Shown piece after piece: positions 52,101 through 60,184 of a DNA stretch of 64,000 bases. A program made the position numbers and the translations under genes. The notes under the pieces were generated by a model. It ran no database searches and was not told the DNA's origin. It saw only the letters and a list, made by a program, of their open reading frames with translations. Position 1 is the stretch's first letter, and each line of letters opens with the position of its first letter. Origin of the DNA: Acidobacteriota bacterium (lineage in GTDB: Bacteria; Acidobacteriota; JAAYUB01); the NCBI GenBank assembly GCA_029565065.1, contig JAKQOW010000043.1:18472-82471 (forward strand), read 5' to 3'.

Positions 52101-52650
52101 CCGCGTGGTGGCCGGCCGCACCATCGCCTTCCGGGACGACTGGATCCAGTTCCTCAACTCCGGCAACCAGGCGATGTTCCAGTACCAACCCAGTTACATC
52201 GTGCAGATCGAAGCGCAGCCGGTGGATGCCAACGCGGACGCCGCCGTCAAGCCGCTCGGCTGCACCCTGTGCCTCCAGTGCAGTGAGACGAGAACCTGCC
52301 TGGAAAATTTCAACTACCCCCAGTCGGCCGCGTTCAAATGGTCGCCGGACGGCTGCGGCGACACGACGCTGACCATTCAGTTTCCCAACCTGACTCTGAC
52401 CCGCACGTATGCCGGCCGGTTCGGCTTCTCCAAATTCCTCGCCGAATTCATGACCGGTCGCCAGGAGTTCAGGGCCGAAGATTTTCCGGACGCCACCGCC
52501 CGGCTTCGCCAGCTGGGTGTCAGTTGGATCCGGGTGACGTATCGGATCACCGGCGGCGAACCCGTCATCCGCATGTTGCGCCGGGCGCCCATGACGGTTC
52601 CGCCGGAAATCGTGGTGTGTTGGCCGCTTCAGCCAGCGGCCGGGATGTGA
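49138..52650 (+). CDS. tssM: T6SS inner-membrane protein TssM (IcmF/VasK)
   Basis: 1170 residues from GTG 49138. Two N-terminal helices (ALLAGAIALLVIWRHW; WWFGVAIFLGVVGVWVAILYI) precede the cytoplasmic GTPase-like domain with Walker A GESGAGKTSAIKNA, then a third helix near residue 430 (FAAWGLLWAFLCGLLSLAF) and a large periplasmic part. The C-terminal beta domain (LTIQFPNLTLTRTYAGRFGFSKFLAEF) contacts TssJ. Walker A is intact, so NTPase activity is possible. Normal length for TssM. Confidence 0.95.
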   Translation: MRKFLKVLLYVFLLALLAGAIALLVIWRHWPWWFGVAIFLGVVGVWVAILYIRKYFLRKREREFVRRVIAQDTAAIQAAPLHEREQLQDLQTKWQESVERLRTSKLRKRGNPLYVLPWFLVIGESGAGKTSAIKNASLSTPLADTVRTAGLAATRNCEWWFFDQAIVLDTAGRYTIPVDPGPDREEWEKFLTLLAQYRRREPLNGLVVAIAADRLLAEDAARLHADGEDVRQRIDQVMRVVGARFPIYVMVTKMDLVHGMVPFCRHLPPDRLTQAMGFINEQHAFRWKDVLDQAMTVVGRRLRQLRFILVHQTPEAEPGALLFPAEFGRLTGGLNHFLRAVFGDNPYQETPLLRGICFSSARQGEPPVSDFLRSTGLDAAARPSGTREDGYFLKAIFKEVLPADRYVYRPLPELIRWRRLTRTLGFAAWGLLWAFLCGLLSLAFHLNVRTINEFKEEFDDPPTLTEDATTNLLMLDRMRLELIDLQTANQDWWVPRFGLNQSLKLETRVRAHFVRLFRGGFLVPLDESLARRIDAVNPQTPEEEMADYVGYVVTRISLIRDYLRGEAPSPEKPPPTVNEFRRATTDLLELEYPTLPPAIAAKFGDIYFTYLYWFTDKLEREQKVQELQQHLLHLLQHKGSNLHWLVKSWIPDSPDVDLINFWPTPEQDYDLTMFVPGAFTAAGRRNIDAFVRQIDDVLADPTVIAESKKEFWEWYRSEYYTSWTRFAAGFASARDGMRTPEGRERLATLMTTDQNPFFLLIQRMSQELAQLEDPLPPAWVAPLVELAAIQKLAAEQQPQPKTTSGLVDRLKQEEKKLVEKFGEKIDPEQARLADRRTTEVKIWKSYLAALQNVAPAVISRETCFHMISDYFPENFTPGQSAESGAKSPFNQAHASLGALYGMVETQGDPAVAWSLVQAPLDQALDYCMMETGCALQEQWREQVMGGLDGVESEKLPRVLFDEKEGRVWKFLKSTARPFIRQDQFGYTPRVVAGRTIAFRDDWIQFLNSGNQAMFQYQPSYIVQIEAQPVDANADAAVKPLGCTLCLQCSETRTCLENFNYPQSAAFKWSPDGCGDTTLTIQFPNLTLTRTYAGRFGFSKFLAEFMTGRQEFRAEDFPDATARLRQLGVSWIRVTYRITGGEPVIRMLRRAPMTVPPEIVVCWPLQPAAGM

Positions 52651-52654
52651 TCGT

Positions 52655-54187
52655 ATGAGCGACTGGAAAGAACTGGGACGCACCCCCATCGCCCCGGGCA
52701 ATCCCGCCGGCAACGACGTGCAGGACCTGCCCGCCTACGCCGCTCTGGAAGCGGAAATGGGCAAGCTCAACTCACCGTCAGCCGCCAGCAGCGTTGACTG
52801 GAGCCAGATCGCGCGACTCGCCGATGACATCCTGTCCCGTCACTCCAAGCATCTGCTGGTCGCCGGCTATTACTCGGTCGCCCTGCTGAACACGGACCGG
52901 CTCCGCGGACTCGCCCGCGGAGTGCACGTCCTGCGGGATTTGCTGGACCATTTCTGGGACACGATGTATCCGTCCGTCCGGCGCATGCGCGGCCGGAAGA
53001 ATGCCGTGGAATGGTGGTACGAGAAGGTCCAGGCGGCCGCCCGGAATCTGCCCCGCGAAGAGTGGCCCGAAGCCGAGCGGCAGGCGTTCCAGGACGACCT
53101 CGAGGCCGTCGACCACTGCCTGGCGGAGAAGATGGAGGACGCTCCCATTCTCCGCCCGCTGATCGAACAGGTGACCGGGCTCATCTCCGTGGCCGGCGCG
53201 ACGCCGCCCGCCGCGACTGCCCCGGCGGCAGCGCCACCGCGCGCGGCCCCCGCCAACTCCGGCGCTGCGGCGGCGCCGGCCGCCTCCGCAGATGTGTCCG
53301 ATCCTGACCTGTTGCTGCGGCTGGGGCTCGACCATCTAGGCCGCGCCGCCCGGCTCATCCAAGCCAGAGACCTGGCGGACCCGGTGCCATACCTGCTGGT
53401 GCGCATCGCCGCCTGGCTGCCCGTCCGGGCGCTCCCTCCGGCCGAAGGGGGGAAAACCCGCATTCCGCCTCCGGAGGCGCAGATCGTTCAAGAACTGGCC
53501 AACCTGTACGCCGCCGGAAACTGGCCGGAGCTGGTCCGAACCTGCGAGTCGGCGGCGATCCGGTTCCTCTTCTGGATCGACCTGAGCCGGACATCGGCCG
53601 AAGGGCTGGAACAGCTGGGGCATGCCGCCGCCGCCGGGGCGGTGATCCGGGAAACCCAGGCTTTCGTGCAGCGATTCCGGGGAATCGAGAATTTGGCGTT
53701 CGCCGACGGCACCCCCTTCGCCAATGACGACACCCGGCAGTGGCTGCTGAGCCTCGGTGGCGAGAGCGGCCGGCCGGCGACGCCATCCGGCGCCGTCGAC
53801 GAGCTGGCGCTGTCCGTCGCTCGAGAGATGGCCGCCGCCCAGGAGCTGGTGACGCAAAACCAGCTGGGCAGCGCCCTCGGCACCTTCAACGAACGCATCC
53901 GCCAGGCCGGCTCGCTCCGGGAACGGCTCGCCTGGCAATTGGCGCTTTGCCGGCTCGTGCTGCGCGCACACAAGCCCCGCCTGGCCGCACCCTATACCCG
54001 GGATATCCTCGACTGCGTGGAGACTTGCCGGCTGGAACGCTGGGATCCGACGCTGGCGGTGGACGCGCTCACCGTGGTCCTGAAGGTGCTGCGGGCGCAG
54101 GGCGAACGGTCGGACAAGGACATGATCGAGAGCATTCTGGACCGGATCCTGATTCTGGATCCGGCCGGTGGACTGGATTTCATGTGA
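52655..54187 (+). CDS. tssA: T6SS cap/priming protein TssA (ImpA-domain)
   Basis: 510 residues. The N-terminal ImpA domain (about 1-160) has YSVALLNTDRLRGLARGVHVLRDLLDHFWDTMYP and RMRGRKNAVEWWYEK, typical TssA. An Ala/Pro linker (about 180-210) precedes helical C-terminal domains ending in CLRLVLRAHKPRLAAPYTRDIL-like repeats. TssA coordinates sheath and tube assembly and caps the growing end. Its place between tssM and tssB is common. Confidence 0.85.
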   Translation: MSDWKELGRTPIAPGNPAGNDVQDLPAYAALEAEMGKLNSPSAASSVDWSQIARLADDILSRHSKHLLVAGYYSVALLNTDRLRGLARGVHVLRDLLDHFWDTMYPSVRRMRGRKNAVEWWYEKVQAAARNLPREEWPEAERQAFQDDLEAVDHCLAEKMEDAPILRPLIEQVTGLISVAGATPPAATAPAAAPPRAAPANSGAAAAPAASADVSDPDLLLRLGLDHLGRAARLIQARDLADPVPYLLVRIAAWLPVRALPPAEGGKTRIPPPEAQIVQELANLYAAGNWPELVRTCESAAIRFLFWIDLSRTSAEGLEQLGHAAAAGAVIRETQAFVQRFRGIENLAFADGTPFANDDTRQWLLSLGGESGRPATPSGAVDELALSVAREMAAAQELVTQNQLGSALGTFNERIRQAGSLRERLAWQLALCRLVLRAHKPRLAAPYTRDILDCVETCRLERWDPTLAVDALTVVLKVLRAQGERSDKDMIESILDRILILDPAGGLDFM

Positions 54188-54245
54188 GGCGGCCGTCGGC
54201 GCCGCCCCGGCAGAAGGAAATATCAATCTCGACAGGAGGTTCAAT

Positions 54246-54731
54246 ATGGCAAAAGAAGCTTCCGTAGCGCCGAAGGAGCGGGTGAACATCGTCTACCGCC
54301 CCGCCACCGGCGACGCCCAGCAGGAGGTCGAGCTGCCGCTGAAGGTACTCGTGATGGGTGACTTCACCGCGCGGCCCGACGACACCCCCCTTGAAGACCG
54401 CAAGCCCATCAACATCGACAAGGACAATTTCGATGAGGTGCTCAAGGCGCAGGACATCCGGTTTCAGGCCGGTGTCGCCAACAAGCTGTCCGGCGAACCG
54501 AACGCCCAGCTCAACGTCAACCTGGATTTCAAGAACATGAAGGATTTCGAGCCGGATGCCATCATCGCCAAGGTGCCCGAGCTCGCCAAGCTGATGGAGC
54601 TGCGCGATGCGCTCAAGGCGCTCAAGGGTCCCCTTGGCAACGTCCCCGCCTTCCGCAAAAAGATCCAGGATTTGGTCCAGGACGAAGGCGCCCGCGCACG
54701 GCTGCTGAAAGAACTGGGAATTGAGGAATAG
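54246..54731 (+). CDS. tssB: T6SS contractile sheath small subunit TssB
   Basis: 161 residues from ATG 54246 (AGGAGG 6 bp upstream). It has ERVNIVYRPATGDAQQEVELPLKVLVMGDF and the late ALKGPLGNVPAFRKKIQDL typical of TssB/VipA. It polymerises with TssC into the contractile sheath around the Hcp tube. The ribosome-binding site is strong, fitting high expression. Confidence 0.95.
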   Translation: MAKEASVAPKERVNIVYRPATGDAQQEVELPLKVLVMGDFTARPDDTPLEDRKPINIDKDNFDEVLKAQDIRFQAGVANKLSGEPNAQLNVNLDFKNMKDFEPDAIIAKVPELAKLMELRDALKALKGPLGNVPAFRKKIQDLVQDEGARARLLKELGIEE

Positions 54732-54742
54732 GAGGTGGTCCC

Positions 54743-56230
54743 ATGGCCGAACAGGATAAGAAAAAACAACCCCAGGCCGCCGAAGCCGTCCAGGGCGAAG
54801 CATCCCTGCTGGACGAAATTCTCCAGGCCACCCGCCTGAAACCCTCCGACGAAGGCTACTCCGCCACCCGGCAGGGCGTACAGGCCCTCATCGACGAGCT
54901 GCTCAAGCCCGAGCGGGCCGAAGCCCGCGTGACCCAGGGCCTGGTGGACGAGATGATCACCAATCTGGACCAGAAGCTCAGCGCCCAGATGGACGCCATC
55001 CTGCACCATGCCGATTTCCAGAAACTGGAGTCGTCCTGGCGCTCCCTCAAGTACCTGGTGGACAAGACCGATTTCCGGGAGAACATCAAGATCGAGATGC
55101 TCAACGTCCCGAAGCAGGCGCTGCTCGATGATTTCGAAGATGCGCCGGAGATCCCCAAATCGGGCCTTTACAAGATGGTCTACACCCGGGAATACGGTCA
55201 ATTCGGCGGGCAACCGTACGGATTGATGGTGGGCAACTACGAGTTCGGGCCCGGCTCCCAGGACATCCGCCTGCTCCAGAACATGGCCAGCGTGGCCACC
55301 ATGGCCCACGCCCCGTTTGTCGCCGCCGCCGGCTCGGAATTCTTCGGTCTGGACAGTTTCGCCGGCCTGCCCAACCTCAAGGATCTGAAATCCATCTTTG
55401 AGGGCCCGCAGTACATCAAGTGGCAGTCGTTCCGGGAATCCGAGGACGCCCGCTACGTGGGCCTTACCCTGCCCCACTTCCTGCTGCGCCTCCCCTACGG
55501 CCAAACGACGAAACCGGCCAAGACGTTCAACTACAACGAGGATGTCACCGGCGGCGACAAGAATTTCTTGTGGGGCAATGCGGCCTTCGCGTTCGCCTCG
55601 CGGATCACCGACAGCTTCGCCAAGTACCGCTGGTGCGCCAACATCATCGGTCCACAGGGCGGCGGCGCCGTCGAGGACATGCCCATCTACCAATACGAGG
55701 CCATGGGCGAGCTGCAGACCAAGATCCCCACCGAGGTGCTCATCTCCGAGCGCCGAGAATTCGAACTGGCCGAGGAGGGCTTCATTGCGCTGACCATGCG
55801 CAAGGGAAGCGACAACGCGGCGTTCTTCTCCGCCAATTCGGCCCAGAAGCCGAAGCGGTTTGCCGACACGGCGGAAGGCAAAGCCGCGGAGAGCAATTAC
55901 AAACTGGGCACCCAGCTGCCGTACATGTTCGTCGTCAACCGGCTGGCCCACTACCTCAAGGTGATTCAGCGGGAGAACATCGGCACCTGGAAGGAGCGGG
56001 TCGACCTGGAGCGGGAACTCAACAACTGGATTCGGCAGTACGTCGCCGATCAGGAGAATCCGTCACCGGGCGTCCGCAGCCGCCGGCCGCTGCGGAAGGC
56101 CGAAATCACCGTTTCCGACGTGGCCGGGGATCCCGGCTGGTACCGGGTGGACATGAAAGTCCAGCCGCACTTCAAGTACATGGGCGCCTCTTTCACCTTG
56201 TCCCTCGTGGGCAAGATGGAGAAGGAATAG
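54743..56230 (+). CDS. tssC: T6SS contractile sheath large subunit TssC
   Basis: 495 residues. Landmarks of TssC/VipB: SSWRSLKYLVDKTDF, SGLYKMVYTREYGQFGG, FVAAAGSEFFGL, RYVGLTLPHFLLRLPYG, NFLWGNAAFAFASRI and AEEGFIALTMRKGSDNAAFFSA. Together with TssB it forms the sheath whose contraction fires the tube; ClpV (tssH here) disassembles it. The 100-bp gap to hcp contains stacked hairpins. Confidence 0.97.
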   Translation: MAEQDKKKQPQAAEAVQGEASLLDEILQATRLKPSDEGYSATRQGVQALIDELLKPERAEARVTQGLVDEMITNLDQKLSAQMDAILHHADFQKLESSWRSLKYLVDKTDFRENIKIEMLNVPKQALLDDFEDAPEIPKSGLYKMVYTREYGQFGGQPYGLMVGNYEFGPGSQDIRLLQNMASVATMAHAPFVAAAGSEFFGLDSFAGLPNLKDLKSIFEGPQYIKWQSFRESEDARYVGLTLPHFLLRLPYGQTTKPAKTFNYNEDVTGGDKNFLWGNAAFAFASRITDSFAKYRWCANIIGPQGGGAVEDMPIYQYEAMGELQTKIPTEVLISERREFELAEEGFIALTMRKGSDNAAFFSANSAQKPKRFADTAEGKAAESNYKLGTQLPYMFVVNRLAHYLKVIQRENIGTWKERVDLERELNNWIRQYVADQENPSPGVRSRRPLRKAEITVSDVAGDPGWYRVDMKVQPHFKYMGASFTLSLVGKMEKE

Positions 56231-56237
56231 CCCGCCG

Positions 56238-56288
56238 GCCGCCCGGGCGGCTCGGCACCGAGCGCACAACCGCTCCGCCATGTGCGGA
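56238..56288 (+). promoter_or_regulatory. stacked hairpins between tssC and hcp
   Basis: Three dyads in a row: the palindrome GCCGCCCGGGCGGC (56238-56251), CTCGG-CA-CCGAG (56251-56262) and TCCGC-CATGT-GCGGA (56274-56288), the last followed by ACGAAATTTT. They may attenuate transcription or set an mRNA end that protects hcp. Confidence 0.45.
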
Positions 56289-56330
56289 ACGAAATTTTGA
56301 TCCCACATTTTTACCAAGGAGGATGCCACC

Positions 56331-56816
56331 ATGCCGATTCCGATCCATCTGCTCGTCGAAGGAGTGAAGCAGGGCAAGATTGAAGGCTCCTGCACGATGA
56401 AAGGCCGGGAAGGAACCATCCTGGTCCAGGGGGTCGATCATACCGTCGAGATCCCCAAGAGCCCCCAGACCGGCCTGCCCACCGGCAAGCGTGTCCACAT
56501 GCCCATGACCATCACCAAGGAGATGGACAAGAGCTCGCCCAAGCTCTTCCAGGCGCTCTGCAGCGGCGAACAGCTCAAGACCGTGGAGCTGGACTTCTAC
56601 CGCATCAGCCCGCAGGGCACCGAGGAGAAGTATTACACCATCAAACTCGCCAACGCCATCGTCACCGCGATGCGCACCTACTTCCCCAACTGCCTGGAAC
56701 AGGCCACCAAGTCGTACGGCCACATGGAGGACATCGCCTTCACCTACGAGAAAATCGTGGCCACGTGGGTGCCCGACGGCATCGAAGCCGAAGACGACTG
56801 GACTGCGCCGAAATAA
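56331..56816 (+). CDS. hcp: T6SS inner-tube protein Hcp (TssD)
   Basis: 161 residues from ATG 56331 (AAGGAGG 6-7 bp upstream). The Hcp fold is visible: EGVKQGKIEGSC..., the exposed HTVEIPKSPQTGLPTGKR and VHMPMTITKEMDKSSPKLFQALCSGEQLKTVELDFY. Hexameric rings stack into the tube expelled from the cell; the lumen can carry effectors. Its own short gap on each side has hairpins, fitting independent and high expression. Confidence 0.95.
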   Translation: MPIPIHLLVEGVKQGKIEGSCTMKGREGTILVQGVDHTVEIPKSPQTGLPTGKRVHMPMTITKEMDKSSPKLFQALCSGEQLKTVELDFYRISPQGTEEKYYTIKLANAIVTAMRTYFPNCLEQATKSYGHMEDIAFTYEKIVATWVPDGIEAEDDWTAPK

Positions 56817-56831
56817 CCATCGAATCGACCT

Positions 56832-56864
56832 GGCCGGCTGTCCCCCCTCCGGGGGCGGCCGGCC
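56832..56864 (+). terminator. hairpin after hcp
   Basis: GGCCGGC (56832-56838) pairs with GCCGGCC (56858-56864), enclosing a second stem of five C and five G. There is no T tract, so partial termination or 3' end protection is likely, leaving read-through to tssE. Confidence 0.5.
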
Positions 56865-56904
56865 CGGCCGTTTCGCGGATCGATTCATCTGACCGGGAGC
56901 CGGG

Positions 56905-57318
56905 ATGTTTCAGGATCGCTTGCTGGAACGCATCAGCCGGATCGAGCGGGATCCCAGCGGGCGCGACGCCTTGCCCGTCGCCTGGGAGGTGCGCTCCATC
57001 ACCCGCCATCTCCAGCGCCTGCTCAACACGCGGCAGGGCGGCGTGCCCATCGCCGAGGATTATGGTATTCCCGACTTCACCAACATCCCCGGCGAAACTC
57101 TGACCGAGACCGCCCAGGAGATGGTCAAGGTGATCCGGCAGGTGATCAACCGTTACGAACCGCGGCTGACCCAGGTACAGATTTCCTTCATCCCGATCAA
57201 GGACGAGATCCTGTCGCTGCGGTTCAAGCTCGAAGCCCGGCTCGCCCGTGACGAGCGGGTGCCCGTGTCGCTGGAAACCCGGGTGATGGCCGAGGGCAAG
57301 GTCGAGATCCAGGATTAG
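56905..57318 (+). CDS. tssE: T6SS baseplate protein TssE (gp25-like)
   Basis: 137 residues. Small lysozyme-like gp25 fold with LLNTRQGGVPIAEDYGIPDF (the family core), RQVINRYEPRLTQVQISF and EILSLRFKLEARL. It joins the sheath to the baseplate wedge. 13 bp before tssF. Confidence 0.93.
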   Translation: MFQDRLLERISRIERDPSGRDALPVAWEVRSITRHLQRLLNTRQGGVPIAEDYGIPDFTNIPGETLTETAQEMVKVIRQVINRYEPRLTQVQISFIPIKDEILSLRFKLEARLARDERVPVSLETRVMAEGKVEIQD

Positions 57319-57331
57319 GCGGAGACCAGCC

Positions 57332-59062
57332 GTGATCAACGACTACTACCAGGAAGAACTGCAAAACCTCCGCGAATTGGCGGTGGAGTTCTCCAAGGTG
57401 CACCCGGCGCTGGCGCCCATGCTCAGCGGCCCGTCCACCGATCCGGACGTGGAACGCCTGCTGGAAGGTGTAGCGTTCCTCACCGGGCTGTTGCGGGGAA
57501 AACTCGACGACGATTTCCCTGAAATCGTCCACAGCCTGATGGAGCTCATCTTTCCGCACCTGCTCCGTCCCGTGCCCGCCTCAACGGTGGTCGCGTTCAG
57601 CCCGAAACCGGGCCTCCAGGAGAGTGTCACCGTCAAGGCCGGCACGTCGCTGGCGGGCCTCCCCATCGACGGGGTGACGTGCCGGTTCCGGACCTGCTTC
57701 GACGTGGAAGCCCACCCGTTGAAAATCACCGCCGCCGAGCTGCGCCAATCCCCCGGGCAGCCCGATCGGATCCGGATCGCCTGCGAACTGACCGGCCCCA
57801 CGCTGGACCAGTGGCGGCCCACCCGGCTGGGCTTCTTTCTGGGCGACAGCTTGAGTCCGGCGATGGACCTGCTCCTGTTGCTCAGCCGGTATGTCCGCCG
57901 CATCACCGTGGCCCCGACGTCCGGCGGCACGCCGGTGGAGCTGCCGCCCGGATCCCTGCACGCCGTCGGTTTCGACCTGGACAACGCGCTGCTGGCCTTC
58001 CCCCGGCAAGCGTTCCGCGGCTACCGCCTGCTCCAGGAGTATTTCATCCTGCCCGAGAAATTCCTGTTCTTCGAGCTGCGCGGCTGGGATGCCTGGCGCG
58101 ACCGGGGCAAGGGCAACGCCTTCGAGCTGTTCTTCGAGTTGATGCCGGCGCCTGTCGCACCTCCGCGGGTGAAAGCGGACAGTTTCGTCCTCAACGCGAC
58201 ACCGGTGATCAACCTGTTCCGCCAGGAGGCCGAGCCGGTGCAGCTCGACCACCGCACGGAGAAGGTCCGGATCCGGCCGGCGTCCAAGCAGCCCGGCTAC
58301 TACCAGGTATACAGCGTCGACACCGTGGCCGGTTTCCGGCAGGGCAGCGTGACCCGCCGCGACTATCGACCACTGGAAGCCGCCTCCGCCCAGGCCGGCG
58401 GAGAGGCGGTCTATCAGGTCATCCGTGCCCAGTCGCCCATTGACGGCACGCCCGTGACGATGCTGTCGTTCGCCTACTCCAGCGACCCGGCGGACCTGGT
58501 GAGCGAGACACTCAGCCTCACCCTGACCTGCACCAACGGCAATCTGCCCGAGCGGCTGCAGCTCGGCGACATCTGCAAGCCCACCGAAGACTCGCCCGAA
58601 CTCCTCACCTATCGAAACATCCTGCCGCTGACGCCGGCGGTGGAACCGGTGCTGGGCAAGAACGCCCTGTGGCGCCTGCTGGCGCACCTATCCCTGAACT
58701 TCATGGCGCTGGCCGACAGCGCCAGCCTCAAGGAGATGCTCCAGCAGTACATCCCGGCCGGCCGCGACCGGGCGCGGGTGAGTGCCAACATCAAGCAGGT
58801 CGACGGCGTGGTGGACTTCACCGTGACGCCCTCCGACCGGCTCTTCCGCGGACAGGTGATGCGCGGCCAGCAGGTCGTGCTCACCGCCCGGCAGGACCAC
58901 TTCACAGGTCTCGGCGGGATGTTCCTCTTCGGCTCGGTGCTGGAGCTGTTCATGGGCGTGTATTGCAGCATGAACAGCTACAGCCAGTTCCAGATCAAGG
59001 ATGCCCTGTCTGGAGAAACTTTCTCATGGCCACCGCGGACCGGCGATCGCCAACTGAGCTGA
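57332..59062 (+). CDS. tssF: T6SS baseplate protein TssF
   Basis: 576 residues from GTG 57332. Starts INDYYQEELQNLRELAVEFSKVHPALAPML, the TssF hallmark, and retains DPDVERLLEGVAFLTG, IVHSLMELIFPHLLRPVP and the late LGGMFLFGSVLELFMGVYCSMNSYSQF. Two TssF and one TssG form the wedge core. Its 3' end overlaps tssG by 37 bp. Confidence 0.96.
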   Translation: MINDYYQEELQNLRELAVEFSKVHPALAPMLSGPSTDPDVERLLEGVAFLTGLLRGKLDDDFPEIVHSLMELIFPHLLRPVPASTVVAFSPKPGLQESVTVKAGTSLAGLPIDGVTCRFRTCFDVEAHPLKITAAELRQSPGQPDRIRIACELTGPTLDQWRPTRLGFFLGDSLSPAMDLLLLLSRYVRRITVAPTSGGTPVELPPGSLHAVGFDLDNALLAFPRQAFRGYRLLQEYFILPEKFLFFELRGWDAWRDRGKGNAFELFFELMPAPVAPPRVKADSFVLNATPVINLFRQEAEPVQLDHRTEKVRIRPASKQPGYYQVYSVDTVAGFRQGSVTRRDYRPLEAASAQAGGEAVYQVIRAQSPIDGTPVTMLSFAYSSDPADLVSETLSLTLTCTNGNLPERLQLGDICKPTEDSPELLTYRNILPLTPAVEPVLGKNALWRLLAHLSLNFMALADSASLKEMLQQYIPAGRDRARVSANIKQVDGVVDFTVTPSDRLFRGQVMRGQQVVLTARQDHFTGLGGMFLFGSVLELFMGVYCSMNSYSQFQIKDALSGETFSWPPRTGDRQLS

Positions 59063-60072
59063 AGCAGCAACTGCTGCAAGAAGGCTCCCGCTTCACCTTC
59101 GCGCAGGCAGTGCGCCTGCTGCGATTGCTGGTGCAAGCCGAGCAACCGGCCGCGCTCGATGAAAGCCGGTTGCGCCGAACGATCCAGACCCGCCCGCACC
59201 TATCGCTCGATTTTCCGGGCACGGACATCACCACCATCCGGGAAAAGCAGCCCGGCTCGGGGCGCTACCAGATCACCGCCACCTTCCTGGGGCTCTACGG
59301 CGCCGGATCCCCCCTGCCCACGTTCTACACGGAAGATCTGCTTCACGAGCGGTCCGACGGGCGTTCGGTGATGCGCGATTTCATCGACATCATCAACGCA
59401 CCGCTGTTCCCGATCTATTTCAAGAGTTGGAGCAAGCACCGGCTCTTCCACCGCCTGGTGGAGAAAAAAGAGCCCAACATCTTCCTGCTGCTCTGCTGCC
59501 TGCTCGGCCTGGGTGAGGAATCGATCCGGCGCCAGGTGGATGATCCCGCCAGCCTGTTTCGTTTCATGGGCCTGTTCACGCTGCACACCCGCTCCGCTGA
59601 GGGGCTGCGCACCCTGTTGTCTGACCGGCTGGCCGAGCCGAGCCTGCGGGTGGTTCAGTGCGTGCCCCGGGTCGCCACGATCCCGGAGGACCAGCGGTGC
59701 CGCCTGGGCGTTGCGGGCAACGTGCTGGGCGAGGACTGCTGCCTCGGCTCCGAGATCAAGGACCGGATGGGCAAGTTCCGCGTGGAGATCGGTCCGGTGG
59801 ACATCGACACGTTCACCCAGTTTCTCCCCGGCCAGCCGGGTTTCGGCGAGATGCGGCGGCTGACGGAACTCTATCTGGACCAACCGCTGGAATGGGAGCT
59901 GCGCCTCACCCTGCGGGCCCGCGACATCCGGACCACCCGTCTGGGCGACGCCTACTGGGCCCAACTGGGCCTCAACACCTGGATGCTCTCCACCCGGCAG
60001 GCCGCCCGGCCGCTCACGGTGCTGCTTCAGGTGCCGACGGCGGCGGAGCAGTGCCTGCTGATGGCCCACTGA
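59026..60072 (+). CDS. tssG: T6SS baseplate protein TssG
   Basis: 348 residues from ATG 59026 (GGAG 10 bp upstream, inside tssF). TssG hallmarks are FTFAQAVRLLRLL near the N-terminus, FLGLYGAGSPLPTFYTEDLL, FRFMGLFTLHTRSAEGL and LGEDCCLGSEIKDRMGKFRVEIGP. It pairs with TssF in the wedge. The 37-bp overlap with tssF implies coupled synthesis in fixed ratio. A 112-bp gap then precedes tssH. Confidence 0.95.
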   Translation: MATADRRSPTELKQQLLQEGSRFTFAQAVRLLRLLVQAEQPAALDESRLRRTIQTRPHLSLDFPGTDITTIREKQPGSGRYQITATFLGLYGAGSPLPTFYTEDLLHERSDGRSVMRDFIDIINAPLFPIYFKSWSKHRLFHRLVEKKEPNIFLLLCCLLGLGEESIRRQVDDPASLFRFMGLFTLHTRSAEGLRTLLSDRLAEPSLRVVQCVPRVATIPEDQRCRLGVAGNVLGEDCCLGSEIKDRMGKFRVEIGPVDIDTFTQFLPGQPGFGEMRRLTELYLDQPLEWELRLTLRARDIRTTRLGDAYWAQLGLNTWMLSTRQAARPLTVLLQVPTAAEQCLLMAH

Positions 60073-60184
60073 CCGATTGCTCTTTGCCTGTGGACAAACG
60101 GAACGGTTCGTGTCCCGGCCCGCGCGCACCCGGACCCCCAGAGGTGGGCGCCGGCAGGCAGATGAACCAATCAAGGAGGATCGC

